Source: MGBC114844 sp910585855 (GTDB lineage: Bacteria; Bacillota; Clostridia; Lachnospirales; Lachnospiraceae). From it: a stretch of DNA of 55,644 bases. Shown here piece by piece: positions 35,334-43,035 of this stretch. Made by a program: the position numbers and the translations under genes. Location of the stretch: assembly GCA_965646165.1 (NCBI GenBank), contig CBFFYP010000020.1:1-55644 (forward strand). The letters run 5' to 3'. Numbering within the stretch: the first letter of the stretch is position 1; each line of letters opens with the position of its first letter. The notes under the pieces were generated by a model. The model was not told the origin of the DNA and made no database searches. It worked only from the letters and a program-made list of their open reading frames with translations.

Positions 35334-36368
35334 CTACTTTCCGCTTCTCTGTTTTTTCTCCTGTGCCACTAAATCCAGATCTCGCTCTACCATCCGTTTT
35401 ACCAGCTCCGAAAACGAAATCTCTCGTTCCCATCCCAGTTCTTCTTTTGCCTTAGCCGGATTTCCAAGCAAAAGTTCCACTTCTGCCGGACGAAAATACT
35501 GCGGACTAACAGTCACTACAGTTTTATTGGTAGCCGTATCAATTCCGATCTCATCCACACCGCTTCCCTGCCACTTCACCGTAATTCCTGCCGATGCAAA
35601 CGCTGTTTCTGCAAATTCCCGCACGGTTCTGGTTTCATTTGTTGCAATTACATAGTCCTTTGGACTTTCCTGCTGCAGCATCATCCACATTGCCCTTACA
35701 TAGTCCTTGGAATGTCCCCAGTCCCGTTTCGAATCTAAATTTCCAAGTTCTATCCGTTCCTGCAGCCCATACCGAATTCTTGCCACACCATCCGTAATCT
35801 TTCGGGTAACAAATTCCTTTCCCCGCCGTTCACTTTCATGGTTAAATAAAATCCCACTGCAGGCATACATTCCATAACTTTCCCGATAATTTTTTGTAAT
35901 CCAATGCCCATACAATTTTGCCACTCCATAGGGACTTCGTGGATAGAACGGTGTCTGTTCTGTCTGTGGTATTTCCTGTACCAATCCAAACATCTCACTG
36001 GTAGAAGCCTGATAAAAGCGTGCCTGCGGCTTTACTATCCGAATGGCTTCCAATAAATTAGTTACACCCAGCCCATCAATTTCCGCTGTAGCAAGGGGCT
36101 GTTCCCAACTGGTCGCCACAAAGGACTGTGCCGCTAAATTATATACTTCATCTGCCTGCGAACGTGTCATCGCAGCAATCAAAGAAACCAAATCGGTCAT
36201 ATCTGCATAAATAAAAGAAATCTCTTTTTTCAAATGCTCTACATTTCCATAGTCTGCTACACTTTTTCTGCGCAGTATTCCATAGACCCGATAACCCTTC
36301 TCCAATAATAATTCTGCCAAATAAGAACCATCCTGTCCGGTAATCCCGGTAATCAGTGCCTGTTTCAT
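35334..36368 (-). CDS. gmd: GDP-mannose 4,6-dehydratase
   Basis: This 344-residue enzyme has ALITGITGQDGSYLAELLLE (nucleotide-binding motif), YNLAAQSFVATSWEQPL, the STSEMFG active-site Thr/Glu pair, YPRSPYGVAKLYGHW with the catalytic Tyr and Lys, and NHESERRGKEFVTRKI. It converts GDP-mannose to GDP-4-keto-6-deoxymannose. Full length and intact, unlike the gmd remnant at 20098-20232. It lies between manC and rmd, so the three genes form a complete route from mannose-1-phosphate to GDP-D-rhamnose. Confidence 0.96.
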   Translation of the reverse strand: MKQALITGITGQDGSYLAELLLEKGYRVYGILRRKSVADYGNVEHLKKEISFIYADMTDLVSLIAAMTRSQADEVYNLAAQSFVATSWEQPLATAEIDGLGVTNLLEAIRIVKPQARFYQASTSEMFGLVQEIPQTEQTPFYPRSPYGVAKLYGHWITKNYRESYGMYACSGILFNHESERRGKEFVTRKITDGVARIRYGLQERIELGNLDSKRDWGHSKDYVRAMWMMLQQESPKDYVIATNETRTVREFAETAFASAGITVKWQGSGVDEIGIDTATNKTVVTVSPQYFRPAEVELLLGNPAKAKEELGWEREISFSELVKRMVERDLDLVAQEKKQRSGK

Positions 36369-36382
36369 TCTCTCTTTTCTCC

Positions 36383-37456
36383 TTATAGATATTCCGTCCG
36401 ATTGCAGATTTTTAAATTTTCCAGTACCTGTTTAATCTCTCCTGCCGCATGTTTCTCACAAATTAAAGTCGCATCCTCTGAATCTACAATAATCAGGTTT
36501 TCCAATCCTACCGCTGCAATCAGCTTTGTCGAACCTTCAATAATACAATTTTTCGAATGAATCGTAATAATATTTCCATTTGCAATATTTCCGAATTCGT
36601 TTGTCTTGCGAATCCGCTCCACTGCCAGCCAAGATCCGACATCGTCCCATCCAAACGTTCCGGGCAAAGTATAAATCTTTTGTGCCTTTTCCATAATCCC
36701 ATAATCAATCGATTCCGAAGCAAATAAAAAATACTCTTTTTCCAGTACCGCTTCCTGCTCGAATGTCCCAATCGCCGCCTGAATCTTTCGAAGTCCCTTT
36801 AAAGTATCCGGCATAAACTGTTCCATTTTCTCTAATATAGAAGATACTTTCCATACAAACATCCCACTGTTCCAAAGATATTCTTCACTTTCCAAATATT
36901 CCTTTGCCATTTCTAAATTCGGCTTTTCAATAAAACGCTTTACCGCAAAAGCCCGTCCCTTTCCCTGTTCCGGATCAAACTGAATATAACCATATCCCGT
37001 TTCTGGGCAGTCCGGTGTAATCCCAATCGTTACCAAACTGTTATTCTCTTCTGCAATCTGGCAGGCATCCTGCATCGTATGTAAAAACATTTGATGATAT
37101 TTAATCAAATGATCAGACGGCAATACCATCATTAAAGCATCTTTATACTTTCTTTCCATATACACCGCACCCAGCCCGATACAAGGTGCTGTATTTCTGC
37201 CAACCGGCTCACACAATATATTTTCTTCTGGTATTTCAGGCAGTTGCTCCCTTACCAAAGAACGATATTCTTTATTGGTCGATATAAAAATATCTTCCGT
37301 TTCCACAAAAGGCAAAACCCGTTCTAAAGTCATCTGGATCATGGTTCGCCCATCTCCGGTCAAAGATAAAAACTGTTTCGGCAGACGCTTTCTGCTCCGT
37401 GGCCAAAATCGCTCCCCACGTCCTCCTGCCATAATTAATACTGTTTTTTTCACCAT
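36383..37456 (-). CDS. manC: Mannose-1-phosphate guanylyltransferase
   Basis: This 357-residue nucleotidyltransferase has IMAGGRGERFWPRSRKRLPK at the N-terminus, the PKQF motif, ENILCEPVGRNTAPCIGLG and FIEKPNLEMAKEYL. It makes GDP-mannose from mannose-1-phosphate and GTP. It lacks the C-terminal isomerase domain, so it is the monofunctional form. It is the first gene of the glycan operon, 239 bp downstream of the TnpB-like gene on the same strand, and its transcription could be affected by that protein or by read-through from it. Confidence 0.95.
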   Translation of the reverse strand: MVKKTVLIMAGGRGERFWPRSRKRLPKQFLSLTGDGRTMIQMTLERVLPFVETEDIFISTNKEYRSLVREQLPEIPEENILCEPVGRNTAPCIGLGAVYMERKYKDALMMVLPSDHLIKYHQMFLHTMQDACQIAEENNSLVTIGITPDCPETGYGYIQFDPEQGKGRAFAVKRFIEKPNLEMAKEYLESEEYLWNSGMFVWKVSSILEKMEQFMPDTLKGLRKIQAAIGTFEQEAVLEKEYFLFASESIDYGIMEKAQKIYTLPGTFGWDDVGSWLAVERIRKTNEFGNIANGNIITIHSKNCIIEGSTKLIAAVGLENLIIVDSEDATLICEKHAAGEIKQVLENLKICNRTEYL

Positions 37457-37695
37457 TCTTGTCCTCAGTTTCTTTTTTTATACCTCGCAGCACAACTAAA
37501 ATACTCCTATTTTTTCTTTGCCTGTACATTCTGATTCTATACTTTTCGCAAAAAGTCATCTGTAGAGGCGGGCGGTGCTGTACCCAAAATATAGATGCTT
37601 TTTCAAACGAATAATTTCTTTCTCTTTCACCTATATCTTTTTTCCGTTTCCGGCAGTTTTTTAATTTCTTTTATTTCAACTTATCCATTTTCTTT
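37457..37695 (-). other. Leader region of manC / 3' flank of the TnpB-like gene (possible guide RNA)
   Basis: Non-coding. On the minus strand it contains ACTGCCGGAAACGG, GGGTACAGCACCGCCCGCCT and a small hairpin ACTTTTTGCGAAAAGT. In TnpB loci the guide RNA is encoded at this position (3' of the gene, same strand), so this is where one should be sought. It must also hold, or follow, the promoter of the manC operon; I see no convincing -10/-35 pair. No open frame is credible. Confidence 0.4.
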
Positions 37696-39021
37696 TTATT
37701 CTGCCATTTTTTCTTCTTTTTCCTGAACAGAATCCTCTTGAAAATGTCTAAGGAAATATCTCCCGATATTTTTTGCCGTATTCAATGCTGTATTTCCTCT
37801 ATGCCCGTTCGGACAAAGAAAAAGCTGTCCTCCATAATAGTTCCGGCTTGCTTTATGCCCCTCGTTATAACGCTGAATCTTTCTCCCGCACTCACTGCAG
37901 CAGTCCGAAATATGATAAGGCGGTATCACTGTAACCAAAATTCCTTCTTTCCAAGCCTTATATTTTAAATTCCGAATAATCGCCCGTCCCTGCCAGCAAT
38001 ACGCATTGGTACGCAAATACCGTTTTTCCTGAAAAGAAATGGTATTTCCATAATTCGGAACAACAATCACCGAAACCGGATAACGCTTACAATAATTTAA
38101 AATTTCACGGCTAATCTTATGTGCATAATACTGGTTAATCTGTTCTAATTTCTGATAAAGAGCGACATTTTCTCTTTCTTCATCCATTCTTCTCCGATTT
38201 CCCTTTCGGCTTTTTTTACTCTTCTCCAACCGAATCTGTACCTTCCTGCGCTGTGCCCCTCTTGCCTTTCCCCCACGAAAAAAACAAGAATCCAAAAACT
38301 GTCCCTCTTGATTCAAAACCGCACAGACTGCCAAACTGTCACTGTCTGGAAAAGATACCGCTGCAATAAAAGATTCCCTCTCTATCCGTTCCCTTACCGT
38401 CAAAATCTCCCCTGCCGACACTTTTACAGGAACATGCAGAAAAACCTCTTTCTTCTCTACCTTTAATACAGGGGACAATACTTTTTCCATAAAAGGAATC
38501 TGGCGTCCAACATAAGGAAATAAAACCCATACCCATTTTTCCCCGTTATACACCTTTAATTGAATCGAATCCGTCTGAAAATCCCGATACATCCCTTTAT
38601 AAAAAACCGGAGAAATATCCATCTTTCCCGCCGGAGAAGGAAATCCTCTCTCCCGCATCACACCACTTTGCTTCTCTTTCTCCCAAATCTTACAAGAAGT
38701 ATCATAACTTCTGGCTAGTCCTATCGCTGCATTAATTGCCGCACGCCGAAAATAAATCGGAATCTTTGGAAGATGTTCTAACTTCCAAACTGGTTCTTCT
38801 CCCTTTTTCCGCATTTCCTTTGTACCAACACTCAATCGCTCCAATTCCCGCAGCAAAAGAAAGTTGTTCTGTTCCAAAAGAGAACGATTTGACATCAAAA
38901 TCTGGTAATAATGCCAGACTACCTGATTATAAATCTGCTTTGTAATAAGCATCCAATCATAATGTCTGTTATAAAGCCTTAATTTATATGTAACAATCGA
39001 AAAACCAGTTTTTTCAGCCAT
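37696..39021 (-). CDS. TnpB-like protein with apparently dead RuvC site (candidate RNA-guided regulator)
   Basis: This uninterrupted 441-residue protein has the TnpB/OrfB architecture: N-terminal TYKLRLYNRHYDWMLITKQI, the IPIYFRRAAINAAIGLARSY block, a charged bridge (residues 250-290), a RuvC-like core and a C-terminal zinc ribbon. Each RuvC catalytic position appears replaced. Where the family has V-D-x-G there is AVSFPD (Ser223 at the Asp position). Where it has an E after I-V-V there is IVVPNYGN (Pro322). Where it has N-R-D-L-N there is NTALNTAKNIG (Ala412). The zinc ribbon keeps SECG but reads CPNGH, so one Cys is lost. There is no TnpA and no insertion-sequence end nearby. Intact length with a dead active site fits TldR-type exapted repressors. 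The alignment was made by eye. Confidence 0.72.
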   Translation of the reverse strand: MAEKTGFSIVTYKLRLYNRHYDWMLITKQIYNQVVWHYYQILMSNRSLLEQNNFLLLRELERLSVGTKEMRKKGEEPVWKLEHLPKIPIYFRRAAINAAIGLARSYDTSCKIWEKEKQSGVMRERGFPSPAGKMDISPVFYKGMYRDFQTDSIQLKVYNGEKWVWVLFPYVGRQIPFMEKVLSPVLKVEKKEVFLHVPVKVSAGEILTVRERIERESFIAAVSFPDSDSLAVCAVLNQEGQFLDSCFFRGGKARGAQRRKVQIRLEKSKKSRKGNRRRMDEERENVALYQKLEQINQYYAHKISREILNYCKRYPVSVIVVPNYGNTISFQEKRYLRTNAYCWQGRAIIRNLKYKAWKEGILVTVIPPYHISDCCSECGRKIQRYNEGHKASRNYYGGQLFLCPNGHRGNTALNTAKNIGRYFLRHFQEDSVQEKEEKMAE

Positions 39022-39056
39022 AGATACCGTCCTCTATTTCCCATCATATTGTAGGA

Positions 39057-39085
39057 TTTTCATAGAGTAATCCACTCTATGAAAA
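39057..39085. promoter_or_regulatory. Perfect palindrome upstream of the TnpB-like gene
   Basis: TTTTCATAGAGT-AATCC-ACTCTATGAAAA is a 12-bp perfect stem with a 5-nt loop, 36-64 bp before the TnpB-like start codon and just upstream of a TACAAT -10-like box. The position fits an operator over the -35 region. An inverted copy is at 40193-40221 and a half copy at 41427. Confidence 0.6.
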
Positions 39086-39133
39086 CAAAACATTTTCCCA
39101 TAAAAACAGGATTTTTTAAATTTAGTTGACCAG

Positions 39134-39240
39134 AAATTTGACGGTTTATATTTCAAATTTATTTCCCATTAAACCCCTTTTAGAAAATAAAAAACATCTA
39201 CTAGTAAAAAATCTTTTTGACGATAAATTTGACGGTTTAT
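39134..39240. repeat. Direct repeat pair, 16 bp
   Basis: AAATTTGACGGTTTAT occurs exactly at 39134-39149 and 39225-39240, 91 bp apart, in AT-rich DNA upstream of the TnpB-like gene. The extended context is also similar (TTGAC...AAATTTGACGGTTTAT). They could be protein-binding sites or traces of a duplication. Confidence 0.6.
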
Positions 39241-39290
39241 GTTCTCTGAATTTCAGAATTGGAATTACTGTTGGTTATGTTTCGTAAATC

Positions 39291-39627
39291 GGACGCTAGA
39301 TTTCGTTTGCTGGTTCGCTCTGCTGCTCCGCTTTCCAAAAAGTAAGAAAGTCTAAAGATTCTGCCTTTTTGTACATCCAACCGTCCGAACCGGTGCGCAA
39401 TTCGCCCGTATTTCAACCGAAACGATACCGACATAAGAAACGATTTTCTTTATGATAAGTTATCGCTTCCCTTTTATACGGGCTAAACACGCACCTTTTT
39501 TTGCACCCCCTGCATGGAAGCAGGAGGCGCAAAAAATCCTAGGTTTTCGATCAGAATCTTAAGACTTTCTAACTTTTCTCCAAAGTCGCTGCAGCGCAAA
39601 CCAGCAAACGAAATCTAGCTGTTAGTT
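39291..39627 (-). repeat. Long-hairpin repeat, family A, copy A6
   Basis: Complete copy in minus orientation. The arms begin GCTAGATTTCGTTTGCTGGT at 39295 and are complementary to 39599-39619 over 21 bp. The core stem is GGTGCG/CGCACC instead of the GGGGCG/CGCCCC of A5, a compensatory change. Boundary tags are GGACGC and CTGTTAGTT. It faces A7 in opposite orientation across about 130 bp of AT-rich sequence. Confidence 0.92.
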
Positions 39628-39760
39628 GAAAACCAGTAAAAAGTGCAACAGAAAATTTTTTTAATATAAGAAAATTTATAAAACCTTTGATTAGAATAAA
39701 ATCATGTATTGAAAGTACATTGTATATAATATGTAAAGTTTTTTTCCTTCAGAAGCCAGA

Positions 39761-40094
39761 AAACAGCTGGATTTTGGTTCTCCTATTGGGCTGCAGTGAC
39801 TTCGTAGGGAAGTTAGAAATTCTTTGACTTCTGCTAAAATATATAGAATTTTTTTCACATCCTGCTTCCATGCAGGGTGTGAAAAAAAAGGTGCGTGTTT
39901 AGCCCGTATAAAAGGGAAGCGATAACTTATCGCAGAAAAAATTGTTCCTTATGTCAATATCGTTTCGGTTGAAATACGGGCGAATTGCGCACCGGTTCGT
40001 CCGGTTGGATGCACAAAAGGGCAGAAGTCTTAGAATTTCTTACTTCCCGAAGATCGGAACAGCAGCCCAATAGGAGAACCAAAATCCAGCGTCC
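39761..40094 (+). repeat. Long-hairpin repeat, family A, copy A7
   Basis: Complete copy in plus orientation. The arms at 39767-39794 and 40062-40089 are a perfect 28-bp inverted repeat with a sequence unlike any other copy. The core has GGTGCGTGTTTAGCCC paired with GGGCGAATTGCGCACC. Boundary tags are AAACAGC and GCGTCC. Together with A6 it fills the gap between the divergent TnpB-like and methyltransferase genes; the rest of that 1.3-kb gap is AT-rich DNA with the palindromes and direct repeats listed separately. Confidence 0.93.
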
Positions 40095-40192
40095 CCTCCT
40101 CTGTTCCCCATTTTTCATAAAAGAATTAATTCACTCTTGACAAATCTAACCAGAAAGACTATCATATCAAACAGGGAATTCACTCAAAATCT

Positions 40193-40221
40193 TTTTCATA
40201 GAGTGGATTACTCTGCGAAAA
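40193..40221. promoter_or_regulatory. Inverted copy of the CATAGAGT palindrome, upstream of the methyltransferase gene
   Basis: TTTTCATAGAGT-GGATT-ACTCTGCGAAAA equals the reverse complement of the palindrome at 39057-39085 except for two positions. The two copies therefore bracket the divergent A6/A7 repeats. It lies about 130 bp before the methyltransferase start and may be its operator. Confidence 0.55.
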
Positions 40222-40348
40222 CCTACTATTTTCTAGTAAATAAATCAACAATATTTCCGATATAGTAATTATCTTCTCATTTCTGTTTTTTCCTTTTTGT
40301 TTTTTATATTTTTAGAAAGATTTTGATATATTTGGAGGTAATTATAAT

Positions 40349-41221
40349 ATGAATACTATTTGGTCTAACTACATACAGAATATAGGAACATTATATTCTT
40401 CCCGCACTCTTCGATTTTCTGATAAGTATGAAGAAAATTATAAACGTGCTTTTTGTATTGATAAAAAACAAAAATTTCTTGAAATAGGCTGTGGTCCGGG
40501 TGTACTTACCCAAGCTCTTACCCGCTGGTATCCAGATGCTGAAATTATTGGTATTGACAGGGATACTGCTTTTATTGAATTTGCTTCACAGCAAGCACCC
40601 CATATAAAATTTATAGAAGCAGATGCAACTGCACTCCCCTTTGCAGATCAATCTTTCGATGTAACAATTTCCCACACTGTTCAGGAACATATTGAACCGT
40701 CAAAATTTTTTAAAGAACAGCTTCGAGTATTAAAACCAGACGGTGTTTGTATTGTTTTATCTGCAAGACGCAGTATTTGTATTACGGCTAACTGTATCGC
40801 TGAGCAAAGCGATTTTGAAAAAGAAATATGGAATCGAGTAGAACAGTCTTGCCAAAATACCAATCAAAAATATCAAGTCGGACAATATTTTTTAAGTGAA
40901 AGTGAATTGCCTTCTGTTATGGAACAATACGGTTTTCGTCAGGTTTCTACTTCTTATTTGACTATCAATCTCACACCCGACAATCCAGAAAACACAAAAG
41001 AAAAGGCATATGCTATGATAAATGCTCAATATCAGACAAGTATGGATGCCATTGATTCTATCTCTTATATTACTCCTGATATTGTAAGTAAAGAAGAAAT
41101 CAGTAAAATGAAAGAACAGTTAAAGCTAAAATATAAAAAACGAATCGAACTTTATGATTCTAATCAGAAGCAATGGGATACTCATATTCCACTGACTATG
41201 ATACTTCGTGGTATAAAATAA
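40349..41221 (+). CDS. Class I SAM-dependent methyltransferase
   Basis: This 290-residue protein has SAM motif I KFLEIGCGPGVLTQALTRWY near residue 45, motif II IIGIDRDTAFIEFA with the ribose-binding Asp, and FDVTISHTVQEHIEPSKFFK as motif IV, typical of UbiE/Methyltransf_11-type small-molecule enzymes. A strong GGAGG precedes the ATG. It stands alone and divergent from the TnpB-like gene. Substrate unknown; its C-terminal third shows no recognisable extra domain. Confidence 0.85.
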   Translation: MNTIWSNYIQNIGTLYSSRTLRFSDKYEENYKRAFCIDKKQKFLEIGCGPGVLTQALTRWYPDAEIIGIDRDTAFIEFASQQAPHIKFIEADATALPFADQSFDVTISHTVQEHIEPSKFFKEQLRVLKPDGVCIVLSARRSICITANCIAEQSDFEKEIWNRVEQSCQNTNQKYQVGQYFLSESELPSVMEQYGFRQVSTSYLTINLTPDNPENTKEKAYAMINAQYQTSMDAIDSISYITPDIVSKEEISKMKEQLKLKYKKRIELYDSNQKQWDTHIPLTMILRGIK

Positions 41222-41236
41222 AATTGATAAATTTAA

Positions 41237-41270
41237 AATACCGGAATGAAAGTAATTTCATTCCGGTATT
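41237..41270. terminator. Hairpin after the methyltransferase gene
   Basis: AATACCGGAATGAAA and its near-perfect complement form a 15-bp stem with a 4-nt loop, 16 bp after the stop. The T-run after it is weak (TATTATCTAT). Probably the intrinsic terminator. From here to 41736 there is only AT-rich sequence with a partial CATAGAGTTGG palindrome half at 41427-41441. Confidence 0.7.
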
Positions 41271-41736
41271 ATCTATACATAGAGCAGCCTGAAAAAACAT
41301 GTATCCTACCATCCAAACTACCATTCAAAAATAAAAAACTGTCTAATTATCTGTAAAAAAGCTGCGGCTGCATATTTTATGTATAGTAACTTGTTACTTT
41401 TCTGATTTTTATTTTTCATCAGACTTTTTTCATAGAGTTGGATGATACATTTCTATTCTATGCACATTTTCCAAAAATGTTCCCTCTTTTTTTATTTTTT
41501 CATTTCCACATTTTTCTTTTATTTTTGGTCATTTCTCTATCTTATTTTTAATATTAAAAATTTAGTTTTAAGTTTTAAACTTATTATATTATTCTTGATA
41601 GCGAAAAAAACACCTATTTCCACTATCTTTAGAAAAATTCCATTTTTTATTGACGGTATCTTATTTTGTATGTTATTCTAAGCTAAAGAGAAAAAAACTA
41701 ATAAAAAATTTAAGAGCAACTACCTAGGAGGAATTT

Positions 41737-42582
41737 ATGACAGATTTTTTGATGAAACCAAAAATAGATTTTGCTTTCAAAGAAATCATGACAGATGAAA
41801 TTACCCGCATTGGCTTTTTATCTGCTATACTAAAATTAGATCCAAATCAGATAAAAGAAACCCATCTTTTAAATACCAATCTCCGAAAGATACATGAAGA
41901 AGAAAAGCAAGGGATTTTGGATGTTTGAATTTCTATGAATGATAATACTGAAATTGACATTGAAATCCAACTGAGCGAATTAAAAGTATGGGCAGATCGA
42001 TCGTTATTTTATTTATCCAAAATGTATACCGAACAAATTCAAAAGGGACAAACGTATGACGTATTTAAAAAATGTATCAGTATTAATATTTTAGACTTTA
42101 CTCTCTTTCCAGAAAATTCCGAATTTTATTCTTGTTTTCGAATTCTGGAAGAAACACGGCACATCCTCTATACAGATAAAATGGAATTTCATGTATTAGA
42201 ACCTCCAAAACTTCCAAAAGAATTAACAGAAGACAGTAACCAAATTCTATTATGGGCAAAATTTATCAATGCCGAGCGAAAGGAGGAATTTGAAATGTTA
42301 GCAAAAAAAGATGTTTATATCGATCATGCCTACCAGCAGCTGCAGCTGATCAGTCAAGACAAAGAAAAACGACTCGAATATGAAGCCAGAGAAAAAGCTA
42401 TTCGGGATCATAATCAATTAATGTATGAAGCAGAACAGCGGGGAATTCAGAAAGGGGTTCAGCAAGGAATTCAACAATTAGTATCTACTTTGCGGGATTT
42501 TTCTATTTCAGATGAAATTATTCTTCAAAAGATTCAAGAAAAATTTCATCTTTCCAAAGAAGAAGCTAAAAAAATTTTATAA
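41737..42582 (+). pseudogene. Rpn family nuclease / PD-(D/E)XK putative transposase with in-frame TGA
   Basis: The single frame starts MTDFLMKPKIDFAFKEIMTD behind AGGAGG and reads GILDV, then TGA at 41926-41928, then ISMNDNTEIDIEIQLSE and on to a helical C-terminus (RGIQKGVQQGIQQL). The D...E-x-Q nuclease motif (GILDV-x-x-x-x-x-x-TEIDIEIQ) spans the stop. Family members have Arg or Lys at that place, so a CGA to TGA change is the simplest cause. Full length without the stop would be ~281 residues, normal for the family. As written it is a nonsense mutant. A sequencing error is possible. Confidence 0.85.
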
Positions 42583-42632
42583 ATTTTGCAAATAATATAA
42601 ACTTTCAGCAACAGCTTCTATCAGGACTATTT

Positions 42633-42882
42633 AACTAACAGTGAGAGGCAGTTTGCTCCTGTCCTTTGACTGCGATTTCAGAAAACGGTTAGAAAGTCTT
42701 GGCTTCTGTGGAACTACCTAGAATTTTTTGCATATCCTGTTTCTACGCAGGATATGCAATGTTTAATTACGCCCCGGTTCGTCCGGTGGAATCTACATAA
42801 ATACAGAAGCCATAGACTTTCTTTCCGTTTGAAGCGAAGCAAGCAAAGGACAGGAGCAAACACTTCTGCCCCCAACTATAGA
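42633..42882 (+). repeat. Long-hairpin repeat, family A, copy A8 (internal deletion)
   Basis: A 250-bp copy whose centre is deleted: after the GCATATCCTG...CAGGATATGC hairpin it jumps through TTTAATTACGCCCCGG to the right side. Arms GTTTGCTCCTGTCCTTTG (42651-42668) and its complement (42844-42861) are perfect over 18 bp and share sequence with the arms of A4. It abuts the IS200/IS605-type element. Confidence 0.88.
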
Positions 42883-42899
42883 CAAAACTATTTATTTGT

Positions 42900-43035
42900 G
42901 ACATCCTCCCCCGCCTGAAGAGGCGGGGGCTTCCTTTCGCATAGTGCGAACAGTCAGTTCTCGTTCGATAGCACTACTGTACTAAGCATAAGCGAGCTAA
43001 CCCCATGTGCCCCACGGTTTTATGTATGTTTGAAG
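42900..43035 (-). ncRNA. Putative omega RNA (reRNA) of the IS605 TnpB
   Basis: The segment 3' of tnpB on the same strand contains nested hairpins (TCGCATAGTGCGA and the right-end CCCCCGCC/GGCGGGGG stem). It ends at the element border, where the guide would begin in flanking DNA (reading into AAATAAATAG...). Position and structure follow known TnpB guide RNAs. Its 5' limit probably lies inside tnpB and is not set here. Confidence 0.6.

Noticed and set aside
37696..39021. The TnpB-like gene as an ordinary IS605 copy
   Set aside because: There is no TnpA, no end hairpins of the type seen at 42908 and 44644, and the catalytic residues appear absent while the frame is kept.
41442..41681. 79-codon open frame rich in Phe/Ile/Leu
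   Set aside because: It is low-complexity AT-rich sequence with no ribosome binding site and no family features; a chance frame in a long AT-rich gap.
41926..41928. TGA as a recoded sense codon
   Set aside because: TGA is used as a normal stop elsewhere in the window (for example the GT2 gene at 21016 and rmd at 34434), so genetic recoding is not supported; a nonsense mutation is simpler.
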